The position numbers were made by a program, and so were the translations under genes. Below the pieces are notes generated by a model. The model ran no database searches. It was given only the letters and a program-made list of their open reading frames with translations, and was not told where the DNA came from. Below, one piece after another: positions 18,241-25,449 of a stretch of DNA of 64,000 nt; the stretch's first letter is position 1, and each line of letters opens with the position of its first letter. The DNA is from Saprospiraceae bacterium (GTDB lineage Bacteria > Bacteroidota > Bacteroidia > Chitinophagales > Saprospiraceae), in NCBI GenBank assembly GCA_028285085.1, contig JANQQI010000111.1:28775-92774 (forward strand). The letters are read 5' to 3'.

Positions 18241-18630
18241 ATGAAAATAATTTATTTACTCTTATTTACTTTTTGCACACAGTTCCTAATGGCACAAAGT
18301 GGTATTGCCGGAAAGGTATGGGACACGGATACCGGCGAGGAATTTAACCATGCAAAAATTACAATTACTCAAGAAGGTACTTTTCTAAAAAATACATCTA
18401 CGGATACCGAAGGCAACTATGTTATTTTTCTTGATCCAGGGAATTATAGCTTGGAGGTATCTTATGTGGGTTATCCTGATCGACAAATTCAAGATGTGGA
18501 AGTCCCAAAAAAGACGATCATTAAACTGGATATAAAATATAACGACAATGATTTGGGGCTGTTGTTTAAAGACATCAGTTTATCACCCCATTATTGTTTT
18601 TCCGAAATAGTCATTGATAATCAATTATAA
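18241..18630 (+). CDS. Array protein 1: small secreted CarboxypepD_reg-domain protein, short tail
   Basis: 129 aa. ATG 18241 is chosen because the signal peptide begins there (MKIIYLLLFTFCTQFLMAQS); the longer frame from TTG 18154 runs through the leader hairpin. Mature residues about 20-100 form a beta-sandwich CarboxypepD_reg domain: SGIAGKVWDTDTGEEFNHA, DTEGNYVIFLDPGNY and LEVSYVGY. This domain normally sits at the N-terminus of TonB-dependent receptors. Unlike copies 2-5, the tail (LSPHYCFSEIVIDNQL) lacks the plug-like block. First gene of a tandem set with 9-11-bp spacing. Export to the periplasm is expected. No enzymatic residues are seen and the function is unknown. Confidence 0.8.
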   Translation: MKIIYLLLFTFCTQFLMAQSGIAGKVWDTDTGEEFNHAKITITQEGTFLKNTSTDTEGNYVIFLDPGNYSLEVSYVGYPDRQIQDVEVPKKTIIKLDIKYNDNDLGLLFKDISLSPHYCFSEIVIDNQL

Positions 18631-18641
18631 TAAGTCTAAAA

Positions 18642-19133
18642 ATGAGAATAGTTATTATCGTTTTTTATTTTTTAATTTCCAGCAATATTCTAATAGCTCA
18701 AAGTGGCATTGCTGGGAAAATATTTGATGGAGATACCGGAGAAGAATTTATTGGAGCGAATGTAGTGGTTTTAGAAAATGGAGTTTTCGTTATAGGAGCT
18801 TCTAGTGATTTTGAGGGTAATTATATTCTTCGAATAGATCCTGGGATTTACGATATGGAAGTATCTTACATTGGCTACAGAACTAAACGCATCGAAAAAA
18901 TAATAGTCAGCCCTGGAGAAACTACTCAAACCAATGTAGAATTTGGGCCAGAGGAAGAAGGGTTAGTTTTATGCCCAACTTACATCCCCATCTATATGGT
19001 TCCTTTAATAGAGTTAGATAATCCAACTTCAATAAAAAGAAAAGGTGCCGATGACATTCGTAATACTCCTCAAAAATCTATACCGCAACTAGCAGGATTC
19101 TCCACACCAGGCGTTAGTATTTTGGATCAATAA
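18642..19133 (+). CDS. Array protein 2: CarboxypepD_reg domain plus TonB-receptor plug-like tail, no barrel
   Basis: 163 aa. The signal peptide ends near NILIAQS. The CarboxypepD_reg domain occupies about 20-105, with SGIAGKIFDGDTGEEFIGAN, DFEGNYILRIDPGIYDMEVS and YIGYRTKRIE. The tail contains VPLIELDNPTS, then DDIRNTPQKSIPQLAG and finally GVSILDQ at the very C-terminus. That order (P-L-I-x-x-D-N-x-T-S, then x-I-R-x-x-P-x-K-x-I, then G-V/L-S) is the start of a TonB receptor plug domain, but a stop codon follows directly. It starts 11 bp after copy 1. DNA is strongly similar to copy 3, so duplication is recent. Confidence 0.83.
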   Translation: MRIVIIVFYFLISSNILIAQSGIAGKIFDGDTGEEFIGANVVVLENGVFVIGASSDFEGNYILRIDPGIYDMEVSYIGYRTKRIEKIIVSPGETTQTNVEFGPEEEGLVLCPTYIPIYMVPLIELDNPTSIKRKGADDIRNTPQKSIPQLAGFSTPGVSILDQ

Positions 19134-19144
19134 AAAACCTAGTC

Positions 19145-19648
19145 ATGAAGTGGATAATTAGCATAATTATTTTTTCTTTTTTTTCGAATTCTCTATTCGC
19201 ACAACGACCCGCTTCGGGGATCAAAGGAAAAATATCTGATACCGATACCGACGATGTGTTTATTGGAGCGAATGTAGTGGTTTCAAAAAATGGGGTCTTC
19301 GTTATCGGAACTTCTACTGACTTTGAAGGAAATTATACCCTAAAGATAGATCCGGGGGTTTACGATATGGAGGTGTCGTATATTGGTTATCAAACTAAGC
19401 GGATTGAAAACATTGAAGTTAACGCTGGACAAGTCACTCAGACAGATGTATTATTTGAGGACAATTTTGAAGCAATCATCTATGATGACTATCATTGTGG
19501 TGGATATTATACCATCCCTTTAATCGAACAAGACAATCCTACCTCAGAACGCAGTATCACTGACGAAGATATCCGAACACAAGCGCAAAAATCAATACCT
19601 CAATTAGCGGGATTATCTAGTCCAGGCGTTAGTATTTTGGATCAATAA
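19145..19648 (+). CDS. Array protein 3: CarboxypepD_reg domain plus plug-like tail
   Basis: 167 aa, closest to copy 2. The signal peptide ends SLFAQRP. The domain body has FIGANVVVSKNGVFVIG, DFEGNYTLKIDPGVYDMEVS and YIGYQTKRIENIEV. After an acidic, Tyr/His-rich linker (YDDYHCGGYYTIP) comes PLIEQDNPTS, DEDIRTQAQKSIPQLAGLS and the terminal GVSILDQ. The last 31 nt of the coding end (from CCAGGCG through the stop and the following A-run, 19622-19652) match copy 2's end (19107-19137) exactly. Spacing to both neighbours is 11 bp, so the genes are very likely co-transcribed. Confidence 0.83.
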   Translation: MKWIISIIIFSFFSNSLFAQRPASGIKGKISDTDTDDVFIGANVVVSKNGVFVIGTSTDFEGNYTLKIDPGVYDMEVSYIGYQTKRIENIEVNAGQVTQTDVLFEDNFEAIIYDDYHCGGYYTIPLIEQDNPTSERSITDEDIRTQAQKSIPQLAGLSSPGVSILDQ

Positions 19649-19659
19649 AAAATGTAATT

Positions 19660-20163
19660 ATGAGGTTGATAATTAGCATAATTATTTTTTCTTTTTTTTC
19701 AATTTTTCTATTCGCACAGCAAACGCCGCCGGGGATTAAAGGTAAAATAGTCAACGCAGATACCGGCCAACCCATGACTGGTGTCAATATCGTTGCCAAA
19801 ACAAATGGCGTTTTTGTCTACGGCGATTATACCGATCATGAAGGCAATTATGAAATATCACTTGATCCAAAAGTTTATGATCTAGAGATTTCCTATATGG
19901 GGTTCAAAACAAGATATATTAAACAAGTAGTGGTAAACAACCATCATTTTACGGTCGTGAACCTTTTATTCAGCCAACAAGATCTCCAAGATATTCCACT
20001 AGAGACCGTAGTCCTAACCGCTCAGAAAGAACCATTAATCGAACACTTCTGCAGCTTTTGTCCTTCTTGGTTATCTCAAGGATACCTTATTCATAGTCCA
20101 CATAAATCAATTCCTCACATTGCAGCAGGAATTAATTCAGAGCTCAGCATTTTGGATCAATAG
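19660..20163 (+). CDS. Array protein 4: CarboxypepD_reg domain plus degenerate plug-like tail
   Basis: 167 aa. The signal-peptide coding segment (19669-19700) is identical to that of copy 3 (19154-19185), but the body diverges: PGIKGKIVNADTGQPMTGVN, DHEGNYEISLDPKVYDLEIS and YMGFKTRYIK. The linker VNLLFSQQDLQDIPLETVVL resembles the linker of SusC/TonB receptors that leads to the TonB box. The tail retains EPLIEHFCSFCP, a changed block with two Cys, then HKSIPHIAAG and the ending SILDQ. The patchwork of identical and divergent parts suggests gene conversion between copies. Exported, function unknown. Confidence 0.82.
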   Translation: MRLIISIIIFSFFSIFLFAQQTPPGIKGKIVNADTGQPMTGVNIVAKTNGVFVYGDYTDHEGNYEISLDPKVYDLEISYMGFKTRYIKQVVVNNHHFTVVNLLFSQQDLQDIPLETVVLTAQKEPLIEHFCSFCPSWLSQGYLIHSPHKSIPHIAAGINSELSILDQ

Positions 20164-20172
20164 CAATTAATC

Positions 20173-20655
20173 ATGAGGATCATCTTAGTCATGATCTATT
20201 GTTTTTTCGTGAATTTCCTTGTAGCACAAAGTGGTGTATACGGGCAGATTATAGATACAGACATAGATCAGGGAGCAATGGGGGTAAATATCCTTTTATT
20301 AAAGGATGATAAGTTCATTACTGGAACAGCAACCGATTTTTATGGTAACTATAGCCTAAAGGCCGAGCCTGGAATTTATACCATAAAAATTATTGCTTTA
20401 GGCTATTCAGATCAAATTATTGAAGGGATTACTATTCCTGCAAACAAGCAGGTTCAAGTAGATTTCACGGTTAACGAATATAGCATTGATCTACCACATA
20501 TTATTGGTAATTATGGTGTCACCATTCCCATTATTCATTTAGATGAAACAACTAGTGGCACAAAGATCTCAGGAGAAACGATTCGAGAACACCCTCAAAA
20601 ATCAATTAACGCCATCAGTCTTACAACAGCTGGCTTAAGCGGCATACACTATTAG
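20173..20655 (+). CDS. Array protein 5: CarboxypepD_reg domain plus plug-like tail of classical form
   Basis: 160 aa, starting 9 bp after copy 4. The signal peptide ends NFLVAQS. The domain has SGVYGQIIDTDIDQGAMGVN, DFYGNYSLKAEPGIYTIK and ALGYSDQIIEGI. The tail is the most receptor-like of the set: IPIIHLDETTSGTKISGETI, then REHPQKSINAISLTTAGLSG, ending IHY. In full-length Saprospiraceae receptors this stretch continues into the plug and barrel; here the stop follows at once. It is followed by two stem-loops (20694-20765 and 20793-20843), which probably mark the end of the transcript. Confidence 0.83.
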   Translation: MRIILVMIYCFFVNFLVAQSGVYGQIIDTDIDQGAMGVNILLLKDDKFITGTATDFYGNYSLKAEPGIYTIKIIALGYSDQIIEGITIPANKQVQVDFTVNEYSIDLPHIIGNYGVTIPIIHLDETTSGTKISGETIREHPQKSINAISLTTAGLSGIHY

Positions 20656-20693
20656 ATTAAGTATAAAAGGCAGGTGCTGAAAAGTGATGCCTT

Positions 20694-20765
20694 GGCTCTT
20701 CCAGGGATTTAAATAATGAGAATTTTATTTTAATAAATCTAAAAAACAAAAATACCGGAAGAGTC
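20694..20765 (+). terminator. Stem-loop downstream of array protein 5
   Basis: Arms GGCTCTTCC (20694-20702) and GGAAGAGTC (20757-20765) pair over 9 bp with one G.U pair valid only in plus-strand RNA. The loop is long and A/T-rich (54 nt). Only a short T-run follows, so this may be a weak terminator or a processed 3' end. Confidence 0.4.
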
Positions 20766-20792
20766 TATCCGATTTTGGCATTTGTTGTCACC

Positions 20793-20843
20793 GGTGCCCG
20801 CTACTATTATTTTTGATTATTAAATCGAAGAGTAGTGGGTACC
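20793..20843 (+). promoter_or_regulatory. Second stem-loop between array proteins 5 and 6
   Basis: Arms GGTGCCCGCTACT (20793-20805) and AGTAGTGGGTACC (20831-20843) give 13 consecutive pairs, two of them G.U in plus-strand RNA, around a 25-nt A/T loop. It ends 25 bp upstream of ATG 20869, so it lies in the leader of copy 6. Its architecture resembles the stem-loop at 17754-17824. Confidence 0.5.
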
Positions 20844-20868
20844 AATATTTTCAAAAAACATCAGAGAT

Positions 20869-21354
20869 ATGAAAAAGCTATGGCATCTAATATTCATTCT
20901 TGTTTTAGGTCTAAGTGCTAATGCGCAGAGTTTTCTCATAGGAGAAGCTTACGATATTAATACTGGTGAAAAGTTCGTCAGAGCTAAAGTAGAAATAATA
21001 AAAAATGATAGTATTTTACAAAAAATAGAAACTGATTTTGACGGTAATTTTGAAGTAGTTCTTAGTCCGGGAGAATATCAGGTTCGATGTAAATACATTG
21101 GCTATAATAGTAAACAGATTCATTCAGTTCCTATCGTCGCTAACCAAACGACTATTTTGGATATCGAGTTTTTAGAAGAAGGGCCTTCTGATGTGGTTTT
21201 GTTTTCTGAATATGCACCACCATCTAAAAAGCCTAAGTTCCAGTTGCCCACCCAAAAGGGAATAGATGCTCTTCATATGATAGAAGATGCGCAGCAAATT
21301 CACATTACAAGCCCAATAAAACCTATAAAAAAAGATACAACATCGCAGCATTAG
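20869..21354 (+). CDS. Array protein 6: divergent CarboxypepD_reg-domain secreted protein
   Basis: 161 aa, separated from copy 5 by 213 bp that hold two stem-loops. The signal peptide ends LSANAQS. The CarboxypepD_reg core is kept: FLIGEAYDINTGEKFVRAK, DFDGNFEVVLSPGEYQVR and YIGYNSKQIHSV. The tail has changed: LFSEYAPPSKKPKFQLPTQK, with no DNxTS or GVSILDQ ending, and a Lys/Thr-rich C-terminus. It is the most diverged member and could be independently regulated. After it come about 450 AT-rich bases without a gene. Confidence 0.78.
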   Translation: MKKLWHLIFILVLGLSANAQSFLIGEAYDINTGEKFVRAKVEIIKNDSILQKIETDFDGNFEVVLSPGEYQVRCKYIGYNSKQIHSVPIVANQTTILDIEFLEEGPSDVVLFSEYAPPSKKPKFQLPTQKGIDALHMIEDAQQIHITSPIKPIKKDTTSQH

Positions 21355-21808
21355 AGCTCAACCAATCCTTGGTCGGGCACCATCACCGTAATATTTAAAA
21401 AAATGTATTTACTCTCTTCATCATTTTTCAATAAACATTTCCAATTATCCATACCTCCAGATATTCTCTTTTTATCTCGCACTTAGCATCTAAAAAATTC
21501 ATTTATAGATTCCTCTGAATCTTTCTATGGTTTACCATGATCAAACATGTATTATAACTTATTGTAAACTTTCTCTCCTTTTATTCACACTTTCTTTAAC
21601 TCCATTTAATATTTACCCAATAGTCTGTGGCTAATATCGCATATCATTGTATAACAGGATTGCTAATACGATAAATGCACTAGCCGACAGGCTTTCCAAC
21701 TGGTTTTTCAACCATTCCCAAAAACGACTTTTAGAATCGTCCTTACCTCCAGTGAAGTGACTGGCAGGGGTATTTTCTATTGGCAAGCCGCAAAAAATCC
21801 ATTGCACC
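21355..21808. other. AT-rich intergenic region without a supported gene
   Basis: About 450 bases. A small dyad ACCAA-TCC-TTGGT (21361-21373) follows the array. A minus-strand open frame (21631-21900) runs into the next gene's signal peptide region and shows no domain, so it is left out. Nothing else is recognised. Confidence 0.5.
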
Positions 21809-24800
21809 ATGATGCATTTCAACCCTAAAATGCTATGCTTATGCCTGATACTCGGTATCGGCATCCCCCTTTCCGCACAAGAAGTTTCTCTTGAGCTCAT
21901 CTCATCTTACGCTACGGGCGTCTTCGACGAAGGTGCCGCCGAAATCGTAGCGCACGATGCACAAAACCAACAACTGTTTTTTGTCAATGGTGACAACAAA
22001 TCACTAGACGTACTGGACATTAGCAATCCTGCCATGCCTACCCTGGTTCGCCAGATCGATATCCAACCCTACGGTGGCAATCTGAATAGTGTCGATGTCT
22101 TCGGCAATATCGTAGCAGTAGCCGTAGAAAACGACAATAAGCAAGCCGATGGTGTCGTCGCTTTTTTCGATACCGACGGAAACTTTTTGAATACTGCACC
22201 CGCCGGTGCTCTGCCAGACATGTTGACCTTCAATGCAGATGGGACCCTGGTCATTGTCGCTAACGAAGGTGAGCCAGATGATGATTACGTAGTTGACCCC
22301 GAAGGTTCCGTGACCATTGTGGATCTGTCCAATGGTGTAGCCGCGGCGACTAGCCGACAAGTGACATTCGAAGCCTTCAACGATAAGAAAATGTCGTTGA
22401 TCAATCGCGGTGTGCGCATCTTTGGCAACAACGGACTAGCCAGCGTAGCGCAGGATTTGGAGCCAGAGTTCATTACACTTTCTCCTGATGGCAGCCTGGC
22501 TTTCGTTGGTTTGCAAGAAAACAATGCCCTGGCTGTAGTCGACCTCGCTCAAGGAGAAGTGGTCGATATCCTGGCCTTAGGTTACAAAGACCACAGTAAG
22601 GGTAGCCCACAATTGCGTGAGTACTTCCTTGATGAGATTCCATGGTGGCCAGATTTGGGTACCCCAATTTACGAGGGGGCAGAAACGGTAAAACTAGGTG
22701 GTTTCTCCGGTCTATATTACGACCCTATTACTTCTACTGATTTTCAATACTCTTTCTGGGCTGTTCCAGATCGTGGTCCAAACGAAGATGCGGTGAGCCG
22801 TACCTTAGCGGGCACCACGCAGAATCTACGTCCTTTCAAATTGCCAAACTACCAGGCGCGCATCGAAAAACTGATTTACATTACCTCCCTGGATATGTTC
22901 TTCATCGATGCTAATCCTATTATGCTCAAAATGCCTGATGGTACACCAATTAGTGGCCGTGGCAATATTCCTGGTTTTGACGAAATTCCGGTTACCCGCA
23001 CCGATGCTAATGTTTATACGAACGTTGACTACGAAGTAGATGGTGTGCAGTACCATGAATTGGAATATGATGCTTTCGGTGGTGACTTTGAAGGTATCGT
23101 ACGCACTAGCGATTTCACCTACTGGATGTGCGATGAGTATCGCCCTGCTATCTATCACTTTGATGCTAACGGAGTTTTAATGGATCGATTTGTGCCCCGA
23201 GGGACTTCGCAATTGGGTGACCAACCTCAGCCCGAGGGCACCTACGGCGCGGAGACCCTGCCCGAAGTTTATAGCAAGCGCCGGGCAAACCGTGGTTTCG
23301 AAGCTTTGGCTTGGGATTACGATGAAAACATCCTCTATGCTTTCATTCAAACGCCATTGTACAATCCTGATAACTCTACTCGTAACAATTCTGATGTCAT
23401 TCGCATCCTTGGAATCGATCCTGCCAATGGTCAGCCTGTACGTGAGTATGTTTATTTGCTGGAGCGCAACCGCGACGCTGGTGTTGGTCTGAGTCGAGTA
23501 GATAAAATTGGTGATGCTGTTTACAAAGGTAAAGGACAATTCTACGTATTAGAGCGCGACTCCAGCAATCCTGACGATGGCAATACTGGTAAAAAATACG
23601 TTTACGAAATCAATTTAACCGGTGCAACGAACATTCTGGGCACTGACTTATCTGATAAGTCGACTTCAAACGGCCCGGATGACAAAACGCTTGAAATGAT
23701 GACGGCCGACGATTTGGCCGAAGCGGGTGTACGCACCGTTCACAAAACCAAAGTGTTGAACTTGCCAAGTATCGGCTACTTGCCTAGTGATAAGCCCGAG
23801 GGTTTGGCACTCTTGCCTGATGGACGTCTCGTAGTGGTTAACGATAATGATTTTGGCTTAGCAGGTGCTGGCGTATCTGACAAAATTTCAATGGGCTTCA
23901 TCGAATTCCAAGGCGATTATGGCTTTGATGCCAGCAATCGCGACGATGATATTGAAATCACCAGCCGTCCTACTTTGGGGATGTATCAACCAGATGCGAT
24001 CACCAGTTACGAAGTGGACGGAAAAGGCTATATCCTAACGGCTAACGAAGGTGATGCTCGTGACTATGACGGGTATTCAGAAGAAGATCGGGTAGCTGAT
24101 CTTTTGTTGAATCCAGTATGCTTCCCGGATGCAGATCAATTGCAGGATGATGAAGATTTGGGTCGCCTCAATACCACTTTGTCACAAGGTGATTTGGATA
24201 TGGATGGTTTCAACGAAATCATTTACTCCTACGGTGCTCGTTCATTCTCTATTTGGGATGAAAACGGTAACCTGATTTTTGACAGTGGCGATCAGTTCGC
24301 TCAAATCATCGCCGCAAATCCAGATTTTGCACCTTACTTCAACAGTAATAATGATGATAACGATTCATTCAAAAGCCGAAGTGATGACAAAGGTATCGAA
24401 CCAGAGGCCATCGCTGTAGCTGAGTTGGACGGCGAAACCTACGCATTTATCGGTTTAGAGCGTATGGGCGGAATCATGATTTACAACATCAGTGATCCTT
24501 TTGCTCCATACTACGTCAACTACATCAACAATCGTAATTTCGAATTCGACGCAGAATCGACCGATGCAGGTGATCTGGGCGTAGAAGATATCATTGTGAT
24601 TAAAGCAGACGATAGTCCAAACGGCCGTACTTTGCTGGTGACGGCGAATGAAGTGAGTGGTACCGTTTCTTTATTTGGCCTGGACACAGGTGCTAGCTCA
24701 AACAGCGAATCTTTCGCTCAAGCCGCAGCGGTATCAACTGGTCTTTCAGCCTATCCCAATCCATTTATCTCGGATATGACCTTGGACTATACGCTGGAAA

Positions 24801-24994
24801 ATAACAGCCGTGTGCGTATCGCTTTGCTAGATGCTTATGGTCGTGAATTGACACAATTGTATAGCGGTGAGAAGTTAGCTGGCTCACACCAGTTGCTCGT
24901 GAATTTTGAACGCTATGACTTGCCAAAAGGCTTGTACATGATCACCTTACAGGATGGTGAAAATACACGGACCGTTTCCGTTGTAAAGCAATAA
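21809..24994 (+). CDS. T9SS-exported choice-of-anchor I protein with inserted phytase-like esterase domain
   Basis: 1061 aa. The signal peptide ends IPLSAQ. Residues about 25-270 begin a choice-of-anchor I propeller (GVFDEGAAEIVAHD, ANEGEPDDDY, LEPEFITLSPDG). At about 297 a different domain starts with GGFSGLYYDP and FWAVPDRGPNED, the hallmark of the esterase-like activity of phytase family, and runs to about 705. The first propeller then resumes (YQPDAITSYEVDGKGYILTA, NEGDARDYDG, GIEPEAIAVAELDG). The last 83 residues are a T9SS type A sorting domain (AYPNPF, ALLDAYGREL, LPKGLYMITLQ), so the product is exported through the outer membrane and probably cell-surface bound or released. A phosphoester-hydrolase or alkaline-phosphatase-like role is inferred. 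It stands alone, with a terminator directly after it. Confidence 0.88.
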   Translation: MMHFNPKMLCLCLILGIGIPLSAQEVSLELISSYATGVFDEGAAEIVAHDAQNQQLFFVNGDNKSLDVLDISNPAMPTLVRQIDIQPYGGNLNSVDVFGNIVAVAVENDNKQADGVVAFFDTDGNFLNTAPAGALPDMLTFNADGTLVIVANEGEPDDDYVVDPEGSVTIVDLSNGVAAATSRQVTFEAFNDKKMSLINRGVRIFGNNGLASVAQDLEPEFITLSPDGSLAFVGLQENNALAVVDLAQGEVVDILALGYKDHSKGSPQLREYFLDEIPWWPDLGTPIYEGAETVKLGGFSGLYYDPITSTDFQYSFWAVPDRGPNEDAVSRTLAGTTQNLRPFKLPNYQARIEKLIYITSLDMFFIDANPIMLKMPDGTPISGRGNIPGFDEIPVTRTDANVYTNVDYEVDGVQYHELEYDAFGGDFEGIVRTSDFTYWMCDEYRPAIYHFDANGVLMDRFVPRGTSQLGDQPQPEGTYGAETLPEVYSKRRANRGFEALAWDYDENILYAFIQTPLYNPDNSTRNNSDVIRILGIDPANGQPVREYVYLLERNRDAGVGLSRVDKIGDAVYKGKGQFYVLERDSSNPDDGNTGKKYVYEINLTGATNILGTDLSDKSTSNGPDDKTLEMMTADDLAEAGVRTVHKTKVLNLPSIGYLPSDKPEGLALLPDGRLVVVNDNDFGLAGAGVSDKISMGFIEFQGDYGFDASNRDDDIEITSRPTLGMYQPDAITSYEVDGKGYILTANEGDARDYDGYSEEDRVADLLLNPVCFPDADQLQDDEDLGRLNTTLSQGDLDMDGFNEIIYSYGARSFSIWDENGNLIFDSGDQFAQIIAANPDFAPYFNSNNDDNDSFKSRSDDKGIEPEAIAVAELDGETYAFIGLERMGGIMIYNISDPFAPYYVNYINNRNFEFDAESTDAGDLGVEDIIVIKADDSPNGRTLLVTANEVSGTVSLFGLDTGASSNSESFAQAAAVSTGLSAYPNPFISDMTLDYTLENNSRVRIALLDAYGRELTQLYSGEKLAGSHQLLVNFERYDLPKGLYMITLQDGENTRTVSVVKQ

Positions 24995-25012
24995 TTCTGT
25001 TTCGTTCCATAT

Positions 25013-25049
25013 AAAAAGTCCGCCCCGGTTGAACCGGGCCGCACTTTTT
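25013..25049 (+). terminator. Rho-independent terminator after the choice-of-anchor I gene
   Basis: Arms AAAAAGTCCGCCCCGG and CCGGGCCGCACTTTTT form a 16-bp stem with two mismatches and a TTGAA loop, ending in five T residues. It starts 19 bp past the stop codon. Confidence 0.88.
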
Positions 25050-25449
25050 AATACTGTTTAGCCAGATTTAGGATTACCTAAGAGAGGTAAATTGAATGCT
25101 AAAAAGAAAACCAGTATAGTTGAAATCAATGCAACACTTCAAAATATGTCGTCTAAAAGACAGATTAAACATAAATCACAAAATCTCTTAATGCAATTTA
25201 TGGAATCTGGCCATTTCCGGAATCTATAGATAATGACGCACTCAATGTCTATTGGCCAAAACAAATTAGCGTTGCATTTTTACCATAAGTGTTCTTCGGT
25301 AAAGACTGGAGGACTATGTGTCAACAGCAACTTGCGACCAAGCTGGTCGGCGGCGGCGGACAGCGGGTGGGTCCCACCCCAAAGCCCAAAATACATGCTT
25401 TTCCGAAAACAGATCTAGACTCAAGAAAGTTAAACCAGTCCAAAGAACA
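25050..25449. other. Intergenic region with a GC-rich double-hairpin island
   Basis: About 400 bases between a plus-strand terminator and the 3' end of the minus-strand gene at 25450. It is AT-rich except for the island at 25327-25380 (listed separately). Short open frames at 25233-25418 and 25318-25644 show no domain and are not called. No obvious terminator for the 25450 gene was found here. Confidence 0.5.
25327..25380. repeat. GC-rich island with two adjacent hairpins (REP-like)
   Basis: Two perfect dyads lie in tandem: CGACCA-AGC-TGGTCG (25335-25349) and GGGTGGG-T-CCCACCC (25365-25379), joined by a GGCGGCGGCGGACAGC linker. The composition contrasts sharply with the flanking AT-rich DNA. 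This is the architecture of REP elements in other bacteria. No exact second copy is in the window; the GC-rich leader block at 18169-18218 is only vaguely similar. Confidence 0.45.

Noticed and set aside
18241..20655. Array as a broken single TonB receptor
   Set aside because: Every copy has its own start, signal peptide and stop, and no barrel-like sequence is present in any frame.
18241..21354. Integron cassette array
   Set aside because: Repeated small genes suggested cassettes, but there is no integrase and no attC-like site between genes; gaps are only 9-11 bp.
21631..21900. 89-codon minus-strand open frame
   Set aside because: Overlaps the signal peptide region of the 21809 gene and shows no domain.
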